Assembly: GCF_014647055.1 (NCBI RefSeq)
Contig: NZ_BMOL01000010.1
Location: 1-64,000, forward strand
DNA from: Deinococcus aerolatus
Lineage (GTDB): Bacteria > Deinococcota > Deinococci > Deinococcales > Deinococcaceae
Direction of reading: 5' to 3'
Length of the DNA stretch: 64,000 nt
The position numbers and the translations under genes are program-made. The notes under the pieces were generated by a model. The model was given only the letters and a program-made list of their open reading frames with translations. It ran no database searches and had not been told where the DNA came from. This document shows positions 52,411 through 62,686 of this stretch, piece by piece (position 1 is the stretch's first letter; each line of letters opens with the position of its first letter).

Positions 52411-52525
52411 TACCCTGCATGGGCTGCGCGCCGGGCATGGGGCGCGGCCGTGGTCCGGGCACACAGCGCCATCCCTCTCCAGGCCGTTCTGTGAGACGCC
52501 TTCCCGGCACGTACAGGAGCCAGCT
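52411..52525 (+). promoter_or_regulatory. metK promoter and roughly 100-nt leader
   Basis: A TACCCT box at 52411-52416 would start transcription near 52423, leaving about 100 nt before the metK ATG. Within it, GGCGC (52441-52445) can pair with either GCGCC at 52428-52432 or GCGCC at 52466-52470. The pairing is short and I do not recognise a known SAM riboswitch. ACAGGAGC is the ribosome binding site. Confidence 0.4.
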
Positions 52526-53764
<1,239 letters not shown>

Positions 53765-53821
53765 CCCATCAGGGGTGCGTGGGGTTGAGTGCCCCCGGTT
53801 TGGAACTTGAGATGTCGTTCA

Positions 53822-53863
53822 AACACTGCGGCCACCGCCTGATCGGGGGGTGGCCGCAGTGTT
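53822..53863. terminator. Perfect 15-bp hairpin after metK
   Basis: AACACTGCGGCCACC (53822-53836) pairs exactly with GGTGGCCGCAGTGTT (53849-53863) around a 12-nt loop. It is the likely metK terminator, though no T-tract follows. Confidence 0.6.
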
Positions 53864-53882
53864 GGCAGTCCCGGAGCATTTG

Positions 53883-53928
53883 TCCAATGAGCGGTTCAGT
53901 TCTACCTGAACGGCGTGAGCGAATTGGA
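53883..53928. repeat. Imperfect nested inverted repeat
   Basis: TCCAAT (53883-53888) and ATTGGA (53923-53928) bracket an inner GTTCAG (53894-53899) and CTGAAC (53906-53911). It lies between two stronger hairpins. Confidence 0.4.
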
Positions 53929-53963
53929 TGGGGGATTTGAGACTTGTAAAGCTGCGGAGCAGA

Positions 53964-54005
53964 GAATGGAAGCGTCAGAAGTCTCTTTTTCTGGCGCTTC
54001 CATTC
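53964..54005. terminator. 17-bp hairpin upstream of the S41 protease stop
   Basis: The arm at 53964-53980 (GAATGGAAGCG then TCAGAA) pairs with 53989-54005 with a single T-G pair in 17 positions, around an 8-nt loop. It sits 25 nt past the S41 protease stop codon on that gene's strand, so it could end that transcript. Confidence 0.5.
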
Positions 54006-54030
54006 GGACAGATGCTCTGGAGAGGTCTCG

Positions 54031-55404
54031 TCAGGGCTGGGCGCGCATGGGATCCACGGTCAGCACCGGGGCCACGGCCAGCGCCCTGACGCCGCCTTCA
54101 AGCAGGTCGTCGCGGCCCTGGGTGAGGGCGCGGATCTGTTCCTCGCCCTGGACAAACGCCTGATCAGGGGTGATGCGGGTGGGGTACGGCGTGCCGTCAG
54201 CCTTGGCGTAATTCAGGACGGTCAGTTGCAGCGCGCCCTCGCCCACCTCGAATACGCGGGTGGCGGTGTTGCCCACCCCGGCGGTGGTTTCCCCGATCAC
54301 CGGGCCGCGCCCGGCGTACTGGATCTCGTAGGCAAAGAATTCACTGCACGAGGCACTGCCGCCGTCGACCAGCACCGCCAGCGGCCCGGTCCACAGTTTT
54401 GGATTGCGGACGCTCCCAGCAATGCGGCCGTCTTCCAGGCGCGTGCCACTTTGGACCAGGGTGCGGGCGTTGCCGCTGACGCTGCGGGCCACGCGGGTCA
54501 GGCTGGGCACAAAGGCGCTCACGCCGCTGTCGCACTCGAACAGGCTACCGCCCCCGTTGCCGCGCAGGTCCACGATCAGGCCCGCCGCGCCGCGCCGCTG
54601 GGCCTGCCCCACCAGATCGTGCACCGCCTGCGCCACCCCGCCGCCCGACAGGAAGGTGGGAATTCGCAGCACGGCCACCTCACCCCCCGCCGTGGTGGCC
54701 GTGGCCGCCGCCCCCGCCGGGAGGCTGGCCGGCACGTAGCTGATGCGCGGCAGGTCACGCGTGCTGCTCTCGCTGGAGGTCAGGGTCACGGTCAGGGCGG
54801 TGCCCTGCCGGGTCAGCCCCAGCACCGTGGGCCGCCCGCCCTCCTTGGCCTTCCGGAGGCCCTCGAAGGTGTAGGGAGCGCCGTTGAGGGTCAGCAGCAG
54901 GTCGCCGCGCCGCAGGCCTCCCGCCTCGGCGGCACTGCCGGGGACGACTTCGGTCACCACACGGTTCTCGCCGTCCAGCCGGGCCATCTTGACCCCGAAT
55001 TGCAGCCGGTTGCCGCCGCTGGCGCTGGCCACGAACTCCTTGAAATCCTCGGGGGTCTGGAAAAAGGTGTGCTCGTCCCCCAGCGCGGTGACCTCGGCCT
55101 GAATCACCGGGTACGCCTTGCTCTCGGCACAGGTGGTGGGGGCCGGGCCGCACACCGCGTCCAGCCGCTTCTGGTACTCGGCGGTCAGCGCCGCGCGGTC
55201 CACCGTGGACAGGCCGCCGTAGTTGTTGACCAGCAGGGCGTTGACCTGATTAAAAACCAGCTGCGCCGGGGACGACGCCGTCTGCGCGCCGGTCACGCCC
55301 AGCAGCAGGACAGAGCCGAGGGCCGCCAGCCGCCCCAGACGGGCCAGGAGAGGGCTGCCGGACTGGACGCGGCGCGGTGCGGACGGGCGCGTGGGGGCGT
55401 TCAT
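54031..55404 (-). CDS. S41-family C-terminal processing peptidase
   Basis: A 457-residue exported serine protease of the CtpA/tail-specific protease family. It has a signal peptide or anchor (about 22-42), a PDZ domain (about 130-215, with GSAAEAGGLRRGDLLLTLNG) and a protease domain with LIVDLRGNGGGSL and the nucleophile Ser in GGSASCSEFFAYE. GVGNTATRVFEV and GTPYPTRITPDQ are later family motifs. The ATG at 55404 is 6 nt from a TAGACA box. It probably degrades or trims envelope proteins. Confidence 0.9.
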   Translation of the reverse strand: MNAPTRPSAPRRVQSGSPLLARLGRLAALGSVLLLGVTGAQTASSPAQLVFNQVNALLVNNYGGLSTVDRAALTAEYQKRLDAVCGPAPTTCAESKAYPVIQAEVTALGDEHTFFQTPEDFKEFVASASGGNRLQFGVKMARLDGENRVVTEVVPGSAAEAGGLRRGDLLLTLNGAPYTFEGLRKAKEGGRPTVLGLTRQGTALTVTLTSSESSTRDLPRISYVPASLPAGAAATATTAGGEVAVLRIPTFLSGGGVAQAVHDLVGQAQRRGAAGLIVDLRGNGGGSLFECDSGVSAFVPSLTRVARSVSGNARTLVQSGTRLEDGRIAGSVRNPKLWTGPLAVLVDGGSASCSEFFAYEIQYAGRGPVIGETTAGVGNTATRVFEVGEGALQLTVLNYAKADGTPYPTRITPDQAFVQGEEQIRALTQGRDDLLEGGVRALAVAPVLTVDPMRAQP

Positions 55405-55593
55405 GATTGCTGTCTATTTTGCGCCCCGCAGATGGGAAAATGGTGGGCCGGAAATGCTGCCAGAGTCACGAAATCCTGCGCCTGGACGCCCAAAAGCAGG
55501 AATGGCTACAGTGCTGCTGGGGGTGATGGGGGAGGGGGATGCAGGTGGCAGGATGTCCTCAGCACAGCAACGTCTCCGGCCCCCACGCCTGCC

Positions 55594-56679
55594 CTAGGCC
55601 ACCGGCTGCTGCTGGTACAGTTCAACGACGCGGTGCAGGAATTTCAGGCCAGGATTCAGGCTGCTGATCTGCACCCATTCGTCCAGACGGTGCGCGTTGC
55701 CGCCCCGGTACACACCGATGGCGACGGCGGGCAGGCTGTGGGGCGCGGCGGCATTGGCGTCGGTGCTGCTGGCGGCGGTTCGCAGCTCCGTCCGGATCTC
55801 GCGGGCCGCCTCGCGGATGGCGGGCAGCAGGGGACCGCTGTTCAGGTCGCCGCCGGGGCGGTCGCCCACCTGCTCGACGCGCACGGTCACGCCCGCCTCG
55901 CGTGCCCCCGCGTGCAGGGCCGCCACCGCCCGCCGGTCCAGTTCGCCCAGCACTTTGGGGTCCAGTGAACGCAGGTCCAGCAGCAGTTCGGCGCTGGCCG
56001 CGATGGAGTTGACGCTGGTGCCGCCCGACGCCATGCCCACGTTCAGGGTGGTGCGCGGCGAGGTCGCCAGCGGCAGGGCATACAGGGCGCTGATGGCCCG
56101 GCCAAGCGCGTGCAGGGCACTGGGGGCCTGGTCCCCCCAGGAGTGCCCGCCCGGCCCCAGGAAGGTGGCCCGGTAGCGCCGCACGCCCACCCCGCGCGTG
56201 ACCGCGATGCCCAGGTACCCGTCCACCGCAATGAACGCTCCAAGCTGCTCGCGGTGCTGCGAGATCAGGTACTTGCTGCCGCGCAGGTCGCCCAGGCCTT
56301 CCTCGCACACGTTGGCGGCCACCCACAGAGGGCGGCGCAATATCGCCGTCTGCCCGCGCAGGTCGCGCAGCAGCGCCGTCAGGACCGCCAGGCTGGCGCT
56401 GTTGTCGCCCACGCCCGGCCCGGTCAGCCGTCCGGCGTCCTCGCGCACGGTCACGTCGGTGCCGTCCTCGAACACGGTGTCGAGGTGCGAGGCCAGCAGC
56501 AGCGCCGGGCGGCCCTCGGTGCCGGGGGGGGTAATACGTGTCAGGACGTTGCCCACCGCGTCGGTCTCGGTGGCGTAGCCCAGTTCCTGCCACAGCGCCG
56601 CAATGAGGGCGGCCCGCGCCCCCTCCTGAAAAGTGGGCGCGGGCGTCTGCGCGATTCGCGTCAGGTAAGCAAGGGGCAT
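55594..56679 (-). CDS. M20-family metallopeptidase
   Basis: A 361-residue zinc peptidase or deacylase. LLLASHLDTVFEDG gives the first metal His/Asp, GPGVGDNSASLAVL the second Asp, and VCEEGLGDLRG the catalytic Glu pair. A dimerisation domain follows (about 170-275). Substrates of this family include peptides and N-acyl amino acids. The ATG at 56679 is 8 nt after a TAGAAT box (56688-56693, minus strand); a TTG at 56688 overlaps that box and is less likely. Confidence 0.88.
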   Translation of the reverse strand: MPLAYLTRIAQTPAPTFQEGARAALIAALWQELGYATETDAVGNVLTRITPPGTEGRPALLLASHLDTVFEDGTDVTVREDAGRLTGPGVGDNSASLAVLTALLRDLRGQTAILRRPLWVAANVCEEGLGDLRGSKYLISQHREQLGAFIAVDGYLGIAVTRGVGVRRYRATFLGPGGHSWGDQAPSALHALGRAISALYALPLATSPRTTLNVGMASGGTSVNSIAASAELLLDLRSLDPKVLGELDRRAVAALHAGAREAGVTVRVEQVGDRPGGDLNSGPLLPAIREAAREIRTELRTAASSTDANAAAPHSLPAVAIGVYRGGNAHRLDEWVQISSLNPGLKFLHRVVELYQQQPVA

Positions 56680-56801
56680 CGGGCGCAATTCTAGCGGCTG
56701 ACTGGAAAGGGGGATAGCAGGTGGGCCAACACAGGTCCAGGAAAGCCATCACCACCGTGCTGGCCGGTGGAGGAACAGGCCCCGCCCCGCAGGTTCAGGG
56801 A

Positions 56802-57542
56802 TTACAGCGCCCGCGTCTGAAACACCATCACCTCACTGCCCCGTTCCAGCGGGCCGCCCTGAAAACTGCCCGTGACGCGCGGCGACTCGAACCCCGCGAA
56901 GCGCAGCAGCCACTCCACCTCGTAACGGGTGTAGTAGCGCTGGGTCAGGGTGTAGTGCCGCCGGGTCAGCGCTCCGCCCGGCGCTGTGGTGTCCACGTGG
57001 TACTCGGTGGTGATGTGCTGGCGCACCCGGTCATGGCGCTGCACCAGAAAGATGTCGGTGCGGCTGCCGTCCGGCGCATGCAGGGTCTCGCCCTCGTGCC
57101 GCAGGGTGTTGGGCTTGCCGAAACGCGGCAGGTACAGGTCAAAGGCCAGTCCCCCGCCGGGTTGCAGGTGGGCGTGCAGGTTTTCCAGCGCCTGAAGCTG
57201 CTCGTTCGGGGTGTACAGGTGCATCAGCGCGTTGAACGGCGCGATCACCAGAGCGAACTTCTGGTCCAGCCGGAAGGTCTTGACGTCGCCCTGGACCATT
57301 TTCAGGCCCAGCCCGCCCTCTGCCGCCCGCTGCTGCGCCCGCGCGATCATGCGCCCGCTGGGTTCCAGCCCGGTCACGTCCACGCCGCGCCGCGCGAGGT
57401 GGGCGGTCACGCGCCCCGTACCGGCCCCCACCTCCAGCACCGGCCCCGCCGCCCGCTCGGCCACGCCCGCGTAGAAATGCAGGTCGTCACGGTACAGGTC
57501 GTACTGGTGGTCGTACAGGTCGGCGAAGTCGTCGTAGTTCAC
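56802..57542 (-). CDS. Class I SAM-dependent methyltransferase
   Basis: A 246-residue methyltransferase with the SAM-binding loop VLEVGAGTGRVTAHL, GLEPSGRMI, and MVQGDVKTF. LVIAPFNALMHLYTPNE follows as the post-II motif. The acceptor is unknown. The GTG at 57542 is 7 nt after a TACCCT box (57550-57555, minus strand) and begins NYDDFADLYDHQYDLY, typical of the family N-terminus. It is divergent from the DUF5694 gene with only 46 bp between the start codons. Confidence 0.85.
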   Translation of the reverse strand: MNYDDFADLYDHQYDLYRDDLHFYAGVAERAAGPVLEVGAGTGRVTAHLARRGVDVTGLEPSGRMIARAQQRAAEGGLGLKMVQGDVKTFRLDQKFALVIAPFNALMHLYTPNEQLQALENLHAHLQPGGGLAFDLYLPRFGKPNTLRHEGETLHAPDGSRTDIFLVQRHDRVRQHITTEYHVDTTAPGGALTRRHYTLTQRYYTRYEVEWLLRFAGFESPRVTGSFQGGPLERGSEVMVFQTRAL

Positions 57543-57549
57543 ATGAAAC

Positions 57550-57583
57550 AGGGTAGTGGGAAAGTGGGCCAACACCATAGGCT
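57550..57583. promoter_or_regulatory. Compact divergent leaderless promoter pair
   Basis: TACCCT on the minus strand (57550-57555) and TAGGCT on the plus strand (57578-57583) lie 7 and 5 nt from the start codons of the methyltransferase and the DUF5694 gene. Each -35 region would fall on the other -10 box. Confidence 0.6.
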
Positions 57584-57588
57584 GACGC

Positions 57589-58731
57589 ATGCCGCATCCC
57601 TTTGACGGGCCGCCTACCGAACTGCTGGTCCTGGGCAGCGCTCACCTGGACGCTGGAACGACAGATTCGGCCCTTCAACCGACACTGACGCGCCTGCTGG
57701 CCTGGGGGCCTCAGGCAGTGGCGGTGGAAGTCCTGCCGGGCGACGTGATTCAGAGCTACCGGCTGGAGGGTGAGCTGTAGCCGATTTGCGGGTGGGGGGG
57801 CTTTCCTGCGGCGGTGCGGCTCGCAACGCAGGCGCGAAAACACCGGACCTGGGGCCGGGCCGAGGCCGAGGCGCTGGCGCTGCACCCGGCCACGCCCCCG
57901 TCCGAACGGGTGCTGGCCTGGCTGGTGGCGCTGGAACCGGTGAACGCGCTGCTGGCCTGGACGGCGGACCTGCTGTTGCCGCCTGATGTGGCCGACAGCC
58001 TGACGGCGTACGCCGCCTGGACAGGTGAGATTCACCGGCTGGCCGTACCGCTGGCCCGCCGGCTGGGCCATACCCGACTGCACCATTTCGACGACTTCAC
58101 GTCGAACACGGCGTTGCGAGAGCGGTTAAAGGTTCTCTCCCAGCTCTGGTCAGACGAGGCGTTCATGGCCGGCATTCATCTGTCCCCGGCTGTCACGGAA
58201 GGTGGGGAGCGTTTGCAGCGGGCGAATGCTACTGAGGATTACTGGGACTACCTGACGTATGCCAACAGTCCACGGTGGATCGCCGACAGCGAGACCCTGG
58301 AGGTCGGTACTTACCTGGACCATTCTCTGCCCGGCGGCGCCCACCGAACCCAGGTGGCCGACTGGAATGCCCGCAACCTCTTTATGGCGGCGCGGCTGCG
58401 GCAGGTTACGACGCTGCATCCCGGCGGACGCGTGCTGGTGCTGGTGGGGGCAGCCCACAAGGAGCCACTGGAAGCCGTGCTGACAGCCGTTTCTCCCGAT
58501 CTTCGTCTCGTGGGCCTGTCGGAACTGGAGGGGATCAGCTGGCGTCCGGGCCGTACCGCGCCAGAAAGGCGGCCCGGCTCAGGATGCTCAGTCGGGGCTG
58601 GGCCACCTTCGGCGCACCCGTATAGCCCCAGCGCATCACGCGTGCCCATAGGCGCAGGCGCCGGGCATCGGCAGGGGGAAGGTCATGCGTCTCAAAGCCC
58701 ATGGCTGCCATCAGCGGTGATACGGCGCTGA
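57589..58731 (+). pseudogene. DUF5694-like gene broken by an in-frame TAG
   Basis: The N-terminal part (LLVLGSAHLDAG, AVAVEVLPGDV) and the part from about 57805 on (AVRLATQARKHRTW, then VLVLVGAAHKEP) look like one DUF5694-type protein in a single frame, but TAG at 57778 interrupts it. If one base is restored next to the TAG and one removed from the G7 run (57794-57800), the middle reads ELYADLRVGGFPAAVRLA, a smooth join. Two compensating indels, real or from sequencing, explain this best. After about 58545 the frame runs antisense into the deacetylase gene and looks non-coding. The function of the family is unknown. Confidence 0.7.
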
Positions 58732-59803
58732 TGCAAAAGACGTACTGGGTCTCCAGCAGGTCCGGACGGCGCAGCAGATCGTCCGCCACCAGCCGGTAAT
58801 CCCGCTGCGCCTGCCGGATGCTGGGGCGGCTGATGCCCAGGTCCACCATCAGCGGGTTGTTGACGTGGAACTCGGTGCACGGCGCACCCCTAGGCACCGG
58901 GGTACCGTCGGCCAGCGTGACGCCCTCCAGCGGAAAGGCCGAAGCGCCGGTGCGGAACAGGTTGTCGGCTCGCCCCGCCGTGGGCTGGATACGGCCCACC
59001 CAGTCGAAGACGGCGTCCAGTGCGATAAAGGCCCGCCGCCGCAGGGCCGCCCCGTTCACAGGTGCCGCTCCGTTCAGCCCGGACACGGTGGCGAAGGTGT
59101 AATCGCGTGCCCCCAGGTCCCGCAGCAACTCCGGCAGCATCGGCACCGTGTTGGCCGCTCCTGGCCCGGCGTCGTGCAGGACGACAATGGCGCCGGGGCC
59201 GGCACGCAGCAGCAGCCGCTGCCGGACCTGTTCTGGGGTCCGGTCTGCCCGCCAGTCCTGACCCTCCACGCTCCAGTGAACGCCGCGCACTCCCGCCGCC
59301 CGCTGGCCCAGCACCGTGGCGAGGGTGTAGGCCCCGTGGGGCGGGCGGTGATAACGGATCGGCTGGCCCGTGACCGCAGCCACCCGCCGCACCGCATGCC
59401 TCACGTCCAGAAATCCCCCCCACGGCGTGCGAACCCAGGCATGAACGTGTTTTTCAGCGTGGGCGGCCACCTCATGGCCCTCCGCCAGCATGCGGGCGAT
59501 CAATTGCGGGTACGCCTCGGCCCGGTCCGCCAGAACGAAGAAGGTGGCCCGCGCCCCGGCGCCGTGCAGGGCGTCCAGCACGGCAGGCGTGGTCAGGGGA
59601 TCCGGCCCGTCGTCGAAGGTCAGCGCCAGTTCACGCCGGGCGCGGCTGCCCTCGCGCAGCAGGCCCAGGTTGGCAAACTGCACAGCCAGGGCAGGTACCA
59701 GCAGGTGGGCTGTCAGGGCGGCGGCGGGGAGCAGCCAGGGCCAAGGGCTTCTTTCGTGAGCCTGCCTGGAGGTCTCTCCCCGGCGCCTCTGCCCCCCCCT
59801 CAC
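58535..59803 (-). CDS. Polysaccharide deacetylase with YkoP-like C-terminal domain
   Basis: A 422-residue protein with an N-terminal membrane segment (about 18-42), a NodB domain (LALTFDDGPDP, then AAHAEKHVHAW for the metal site, RPPHGAY, VVLHDAG) and a C-terminal region (about 240-420) resembling YkoP-like domains fused to other bacterial deacetylases. It probably removes acetyl groups from an envelope glycan or glycolipid. The GTG at 59803 overlaps the stop of the upstream glycosyltransferase by four bases, so they act together. Confidence 0.87.
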   Translation of the reverse strand: MRGGQRRRGETSRQAHERSPWPWLLPAAALTAHLLVPALAVQFANLGLLREGSRARRELALTFDDGPDPLTTPAVLDALHGAGARATFFVLADRAEAYPQLIARMLAEGHEVAAHAEKHVHAWVRTPWGGFLDVRHAVRRVAAVTGQPIRYHRPPHGAYTLATVLGQRAAGVRGVHWSVEGQDWRADRTPEQVRQRLLLRAGPGAIVVLHDAGPGAANTVPMLPELLRDLGARDYTFATVSGLNGAAPVNGAALRRRAFIALDAVFDWVGRIQPTAGRADNLFRTGASAFPLEGVTLADGTPVPRGAPCTEFHVNNPLMVDLGISRPSIRQAQRDYRLVADDLLRRPDLLETQYVFCISAVSPLMAAMGFETHDLPPADARRLRLWARVMRWGYTGAPKVAQPRLSILSRAAFLARYGPDAS

Positions 59804-60924
59804 CGGCCCAGCCGCCGCAGCAGCGCCGCCGCCACCCGGTCCGCCGCGTCCGGCACGCTGACCTGACGGGCACGCTGGCCCAGGCGGGCGTTCTCGTCGG
59901 GGTCCAGGGCACGCAGTACGGCGGGCCGGACCTGGTGCAGTTCCCGCGCCCACAGGGCCGCGCCGTGGCGTTCCAGGTAGTCGGCGTTGTGTTCTTCCTG
60001 GCCGGGAATCGGCTCGTGGATCACCTGCGGGATTCCCAGCGTGGTGGCCTCGGCCACGGTCAGCCCGCCCGCCTTGCCCACCACCAGGTCGGAGGCCGCC
60101 AGCAGCTCGGGAAAGTGGTCCGTGTGACCCAGCTGATGCACGGTGGCCCCGCCCACCTGGGACATGCCCCGGCTGCTGGCCCCGGCCAGCACCAGCACCT
60201 GCACGCGCCGTCCCAGCCCCGCGAGTTCGGCCAGCACGCGGCGCAGGGCGCGGTAGGTGCCGGTGCCGCCGCCGGAAATCAGGATCAGCGGCGTTGCCGG
60301 GTCCAGCCCATGCCTGAGGCGCAGCGCTACCTTGTCGGCCCCGATCAGGGCGCGGTACTCGGGCGAGATGGGAATGCCCGTGACCTCCACGCTGTCCGGC
60401 GGAATGCGCCAGCGCGCCATCTGCTCGCGGGCCTCCTCGGTGGCGACCATCAACAGTTCGGCCTCCGGGCGTGCCCAGTGGTGGTGCACGCGGTAGTCGG
60501 TGACGATCAGCGCGTTCAGAAAGTCCACGCCCAGCCGCTGGCGGGCCGTGTTCGACAGCGCGACGGTGGTGGGGTACGAGCCGACCACCAGTTCCGGCGC
60601 CGTCTGCCGGACGTCGCGCATCATGCCCTGCAGCCCCAGCCAGCCGAAGGTTCCCGTCAGAGCCTTGGGCTCGGTCTCGGCGTCGGTCCAGTCATAAAAG
60701 GCCCGGTACATGGCGGGAGCGTGGCGCAGCCACAGGTCGTAGGTTCCGGCGGTGACGGCCCGCTCGAAGGGACTCAGGTAGGACAGGTAGTCGGCGTGGT
60801 GGGCCTGAAGGTTCACGCCCGCCGCCCGCAGCGCCCCGTCCAGCGCGTCGTTGGCCCGGTGGTGCCCGCTGCCAAAGGAGGCCGACAGGATCAGCGCCCG
60901 CAACGGTGTGCCCGCCTGGGTCAC
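59800..60924 (-). CDS. MGDG synthase-type glycosyltransferase
   Basis: A 374-residue GT28-like enzyme. LILSASFGSGHHRANDAL is the N-terminal motif of monogalactosyl- and glucosyl-diacylglycerol synthases; ISGGGTGTYRALR and DLVVGKAGGLTVAEA form the nucleotide-sugar site. It probably glycosylates diacylglycerol or a related lipid at the inner membrane. Deinococcus is rich in glycolipids, so this fits. The GTG at 60924 overlaps the end of the LptF/G-like permease gene by four bases. Confidence 0.88.
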   Translation of the reverse strand: MTQAGTPLRALILSASFGSGHHRANDALDGALRAAGVNLQAHHADYLSYLSPFERAVTAGTYDLWLRHAPAMYRAFYDWTDAETEPKALTGTFGWLGLQGMMRDVRQTAPELVVGSYPTTVALSNTARQRLGVDFLNALIVTDYRVHHHWARPEAELLMVATEEAREQMARWRIPPDSVEVTGIPISPEYRALIGADKVALRLRHGLDPATPLILISGGGTGTYRALRRVLAELAGLGRRVQVLVLAGASSRGMSQVGGATVHQLGHTDHFPELLAASDLVVGKAGGLTVAEATTLGIPQVIHEPIPGQEEHNADYLERHGAALWARELHQVRPAVLRALDPDENARLGQRARQVSVPDAADRVAAALLRRLGR

Positions 60925-62066
60925 GTGCGCCTCAGCAGCCACAGGCCCATGCCTGCGAAGATGAGGTTCGCCAGCCAGACCCCCAGTTCCGGCATGGCGG
61001 GCAGGGCCGCCGCCACCGTCAAGCCCACGAAGAACAGCAGGTAATACGCCACGGCGATCAGCAGCGCGATGCCCAGGCTGACCCCCAGCGTGCGCCCGAA
61101 GCGCAGGGCGAAGGGCAGCGCGGCCAGTGCCAGCACCAGATTGCCGAAGGGCAGCGCCAGCTTGCGGTTCAGGTTCAGCCGCGCCGCCTGCCGCTCGCTG
61201 TCCTTGACGCCCGGCGCGGTCAGCGCCGTGACCAGTTCCGGCCAGCCCTGCGCGTCCGCGCCGATGGCGTCGGCGTAGGCGGCCAGCGTCTGCTTGCGCG
61301 ACAGCCCGGTGTCCACGTTCAGCGTGTCGCTGGCCTGTTCGGGCACCACCACGCTGGGAAAGACGTTCTGCACCGCCTCCCGGAAGGCGGCCGGGTCATT
61401 GTCCGGCACCGCCGACAGTCTGGCCGCCGCCGCGTAGTCCACGGTGTAGACGCTGTAGCCGCGCAGCGACAGCACGTTGTCCTCGAAGGTCCCGGCGTCG
61501 GCAAAGATCAGGGTGGCGCGCCGCCCGCCGCCGGGCAGCCACTTCTCCACCCGCACGCTCCTGAGCTCACGGGTGGCTGAATCGTAGCCTTCCAGCGCCA
61601 GGGTCAGGCCCGCGCCCAGGTCCACCGTCTTGCCCACCAGCTGCGACAGCCCGGCCCCGGTCAGTCCATCCCAGTACAGCCCGCGTGTCTCCACGTTGGC
61701 GCGCGGGGCCACCCACAGGCTCAGCCACACCGCCAGCGCCGTGACCACGGCGGCCACCACCGCCACGGGCCGCGCCACCCGACCCAGGCTGATGCCGCCG
61801 GACTGCACCGCCACCAGCTCGCGCTCGGTGCTCATGCGCCCGAAGGCCACCACGGTCATCAACACCACGGCCATCGGAAAGACCTTGACCAGCGTGTCGG
61901 GCATCTGCAGGGCGATCCAGCGCCCGATCAGCGACACCGGAACCCCGGTCAGCCACTGGCTGGACACGAAGAAGTATCCGAAACTCAGCACCGCCGTGAA
62001 CAGCAGCGTGCCGGCCAGCAGCGGCGGCAGCAGCTCTGCGGTGACGGCGCGGGTCAGGCGGGTCAT
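60921..62066 (-). CDS. LptF/LptG-family permease
   Basis: A 381-residue permease with three N-terminal helices, a periplasmic jellyroll domain (about 130-275) and three C-terminal helices (FGNLVLALAALPFALRFG and on). FGRMSTERELVAVQSGG is the cytoplasmic coupling motif of LptF/G. With LptB2 these proteins extract lipid from the inner membrane for export. The coupled glycosyltransferase and deacetylase suggest that a glycolipid is the cargo here (inference). The ATG at 62066 has GGTAGGGC and a TATTAA box just upstream. Confidence 0.9.
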   Translation of the reverse strand: MTRLTRAVTAELLPPLLAGTLLFTAVLSFGYFFVSSQWLTGVPVSLIGRWIALQMPDTLVKVFPMAVVLMTVVAFGRMSTERELVAVQSGGISLGRVARPVAVVAAVVTALAVWLSLWVAPRANVETRGLYWDGLTGAGLSQLVGKTVDLGAGLTLALEGYDSATRELRSVRVEKWLPGGGRRATLIFADAGTFEDNVLSLRGYSVYTVDYAAAARLSAVPDNDPAAFREAVQNVFPSVVVPEQASDTLNVDTGLSRKQTLAAYADAIGADAQGWPELVTALTAPGVKDSERQAARLNLNRKLALPFGNLVLALAALPFALRFGRTLGVSLGIALLIAVAYYLLFFVGLTVAAALPAMPELGVWLANLIFAGMGLWLLRRT

Positions 62067-62090
62067 GCCCTACCTTTAATACGTGGTGCG

Positions 62091-62147
62091 GTACGCGAGG
62101 GGCAGGACACGGGAAAACCCACTTCCCGCGTTCCGCCTCTCGCGTAC
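62091..62147. terminator. Nested inverted repeat between fabZ and the LptF/G gene
   Basis: GTACGCGAG (62091-62099) pairs with CTCGCGTAC (62139-62147); inside it CGGGAA (62110-62115) pairs with TTCCCG (62123-62128). The element lies between two minus-strand genes and may separate their transcripts. Confidence 0.45.
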
Positions 62148-62157
62148 GTTGCCGCCG

Positions 62158-62586
<429 letters not shown>

Positions 62587-62686
62587 GGGGGCTCCTTGGG
62601 GACGTGGGGTGGGCGGGCGCTGCCCGTTCAGCGTGGCATAACCGGGCGCAGGCGGACCGGGGTACGGGAGCATCGGTGCCCGCGCG

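Noticed and set aside
52314..52525. Possible SAM riboswitch before metK
   Set aside because: I cannot find the conserved core of the SAM-I, SAM-II or SAM-III classes; only short alternative GC pairings are visible.
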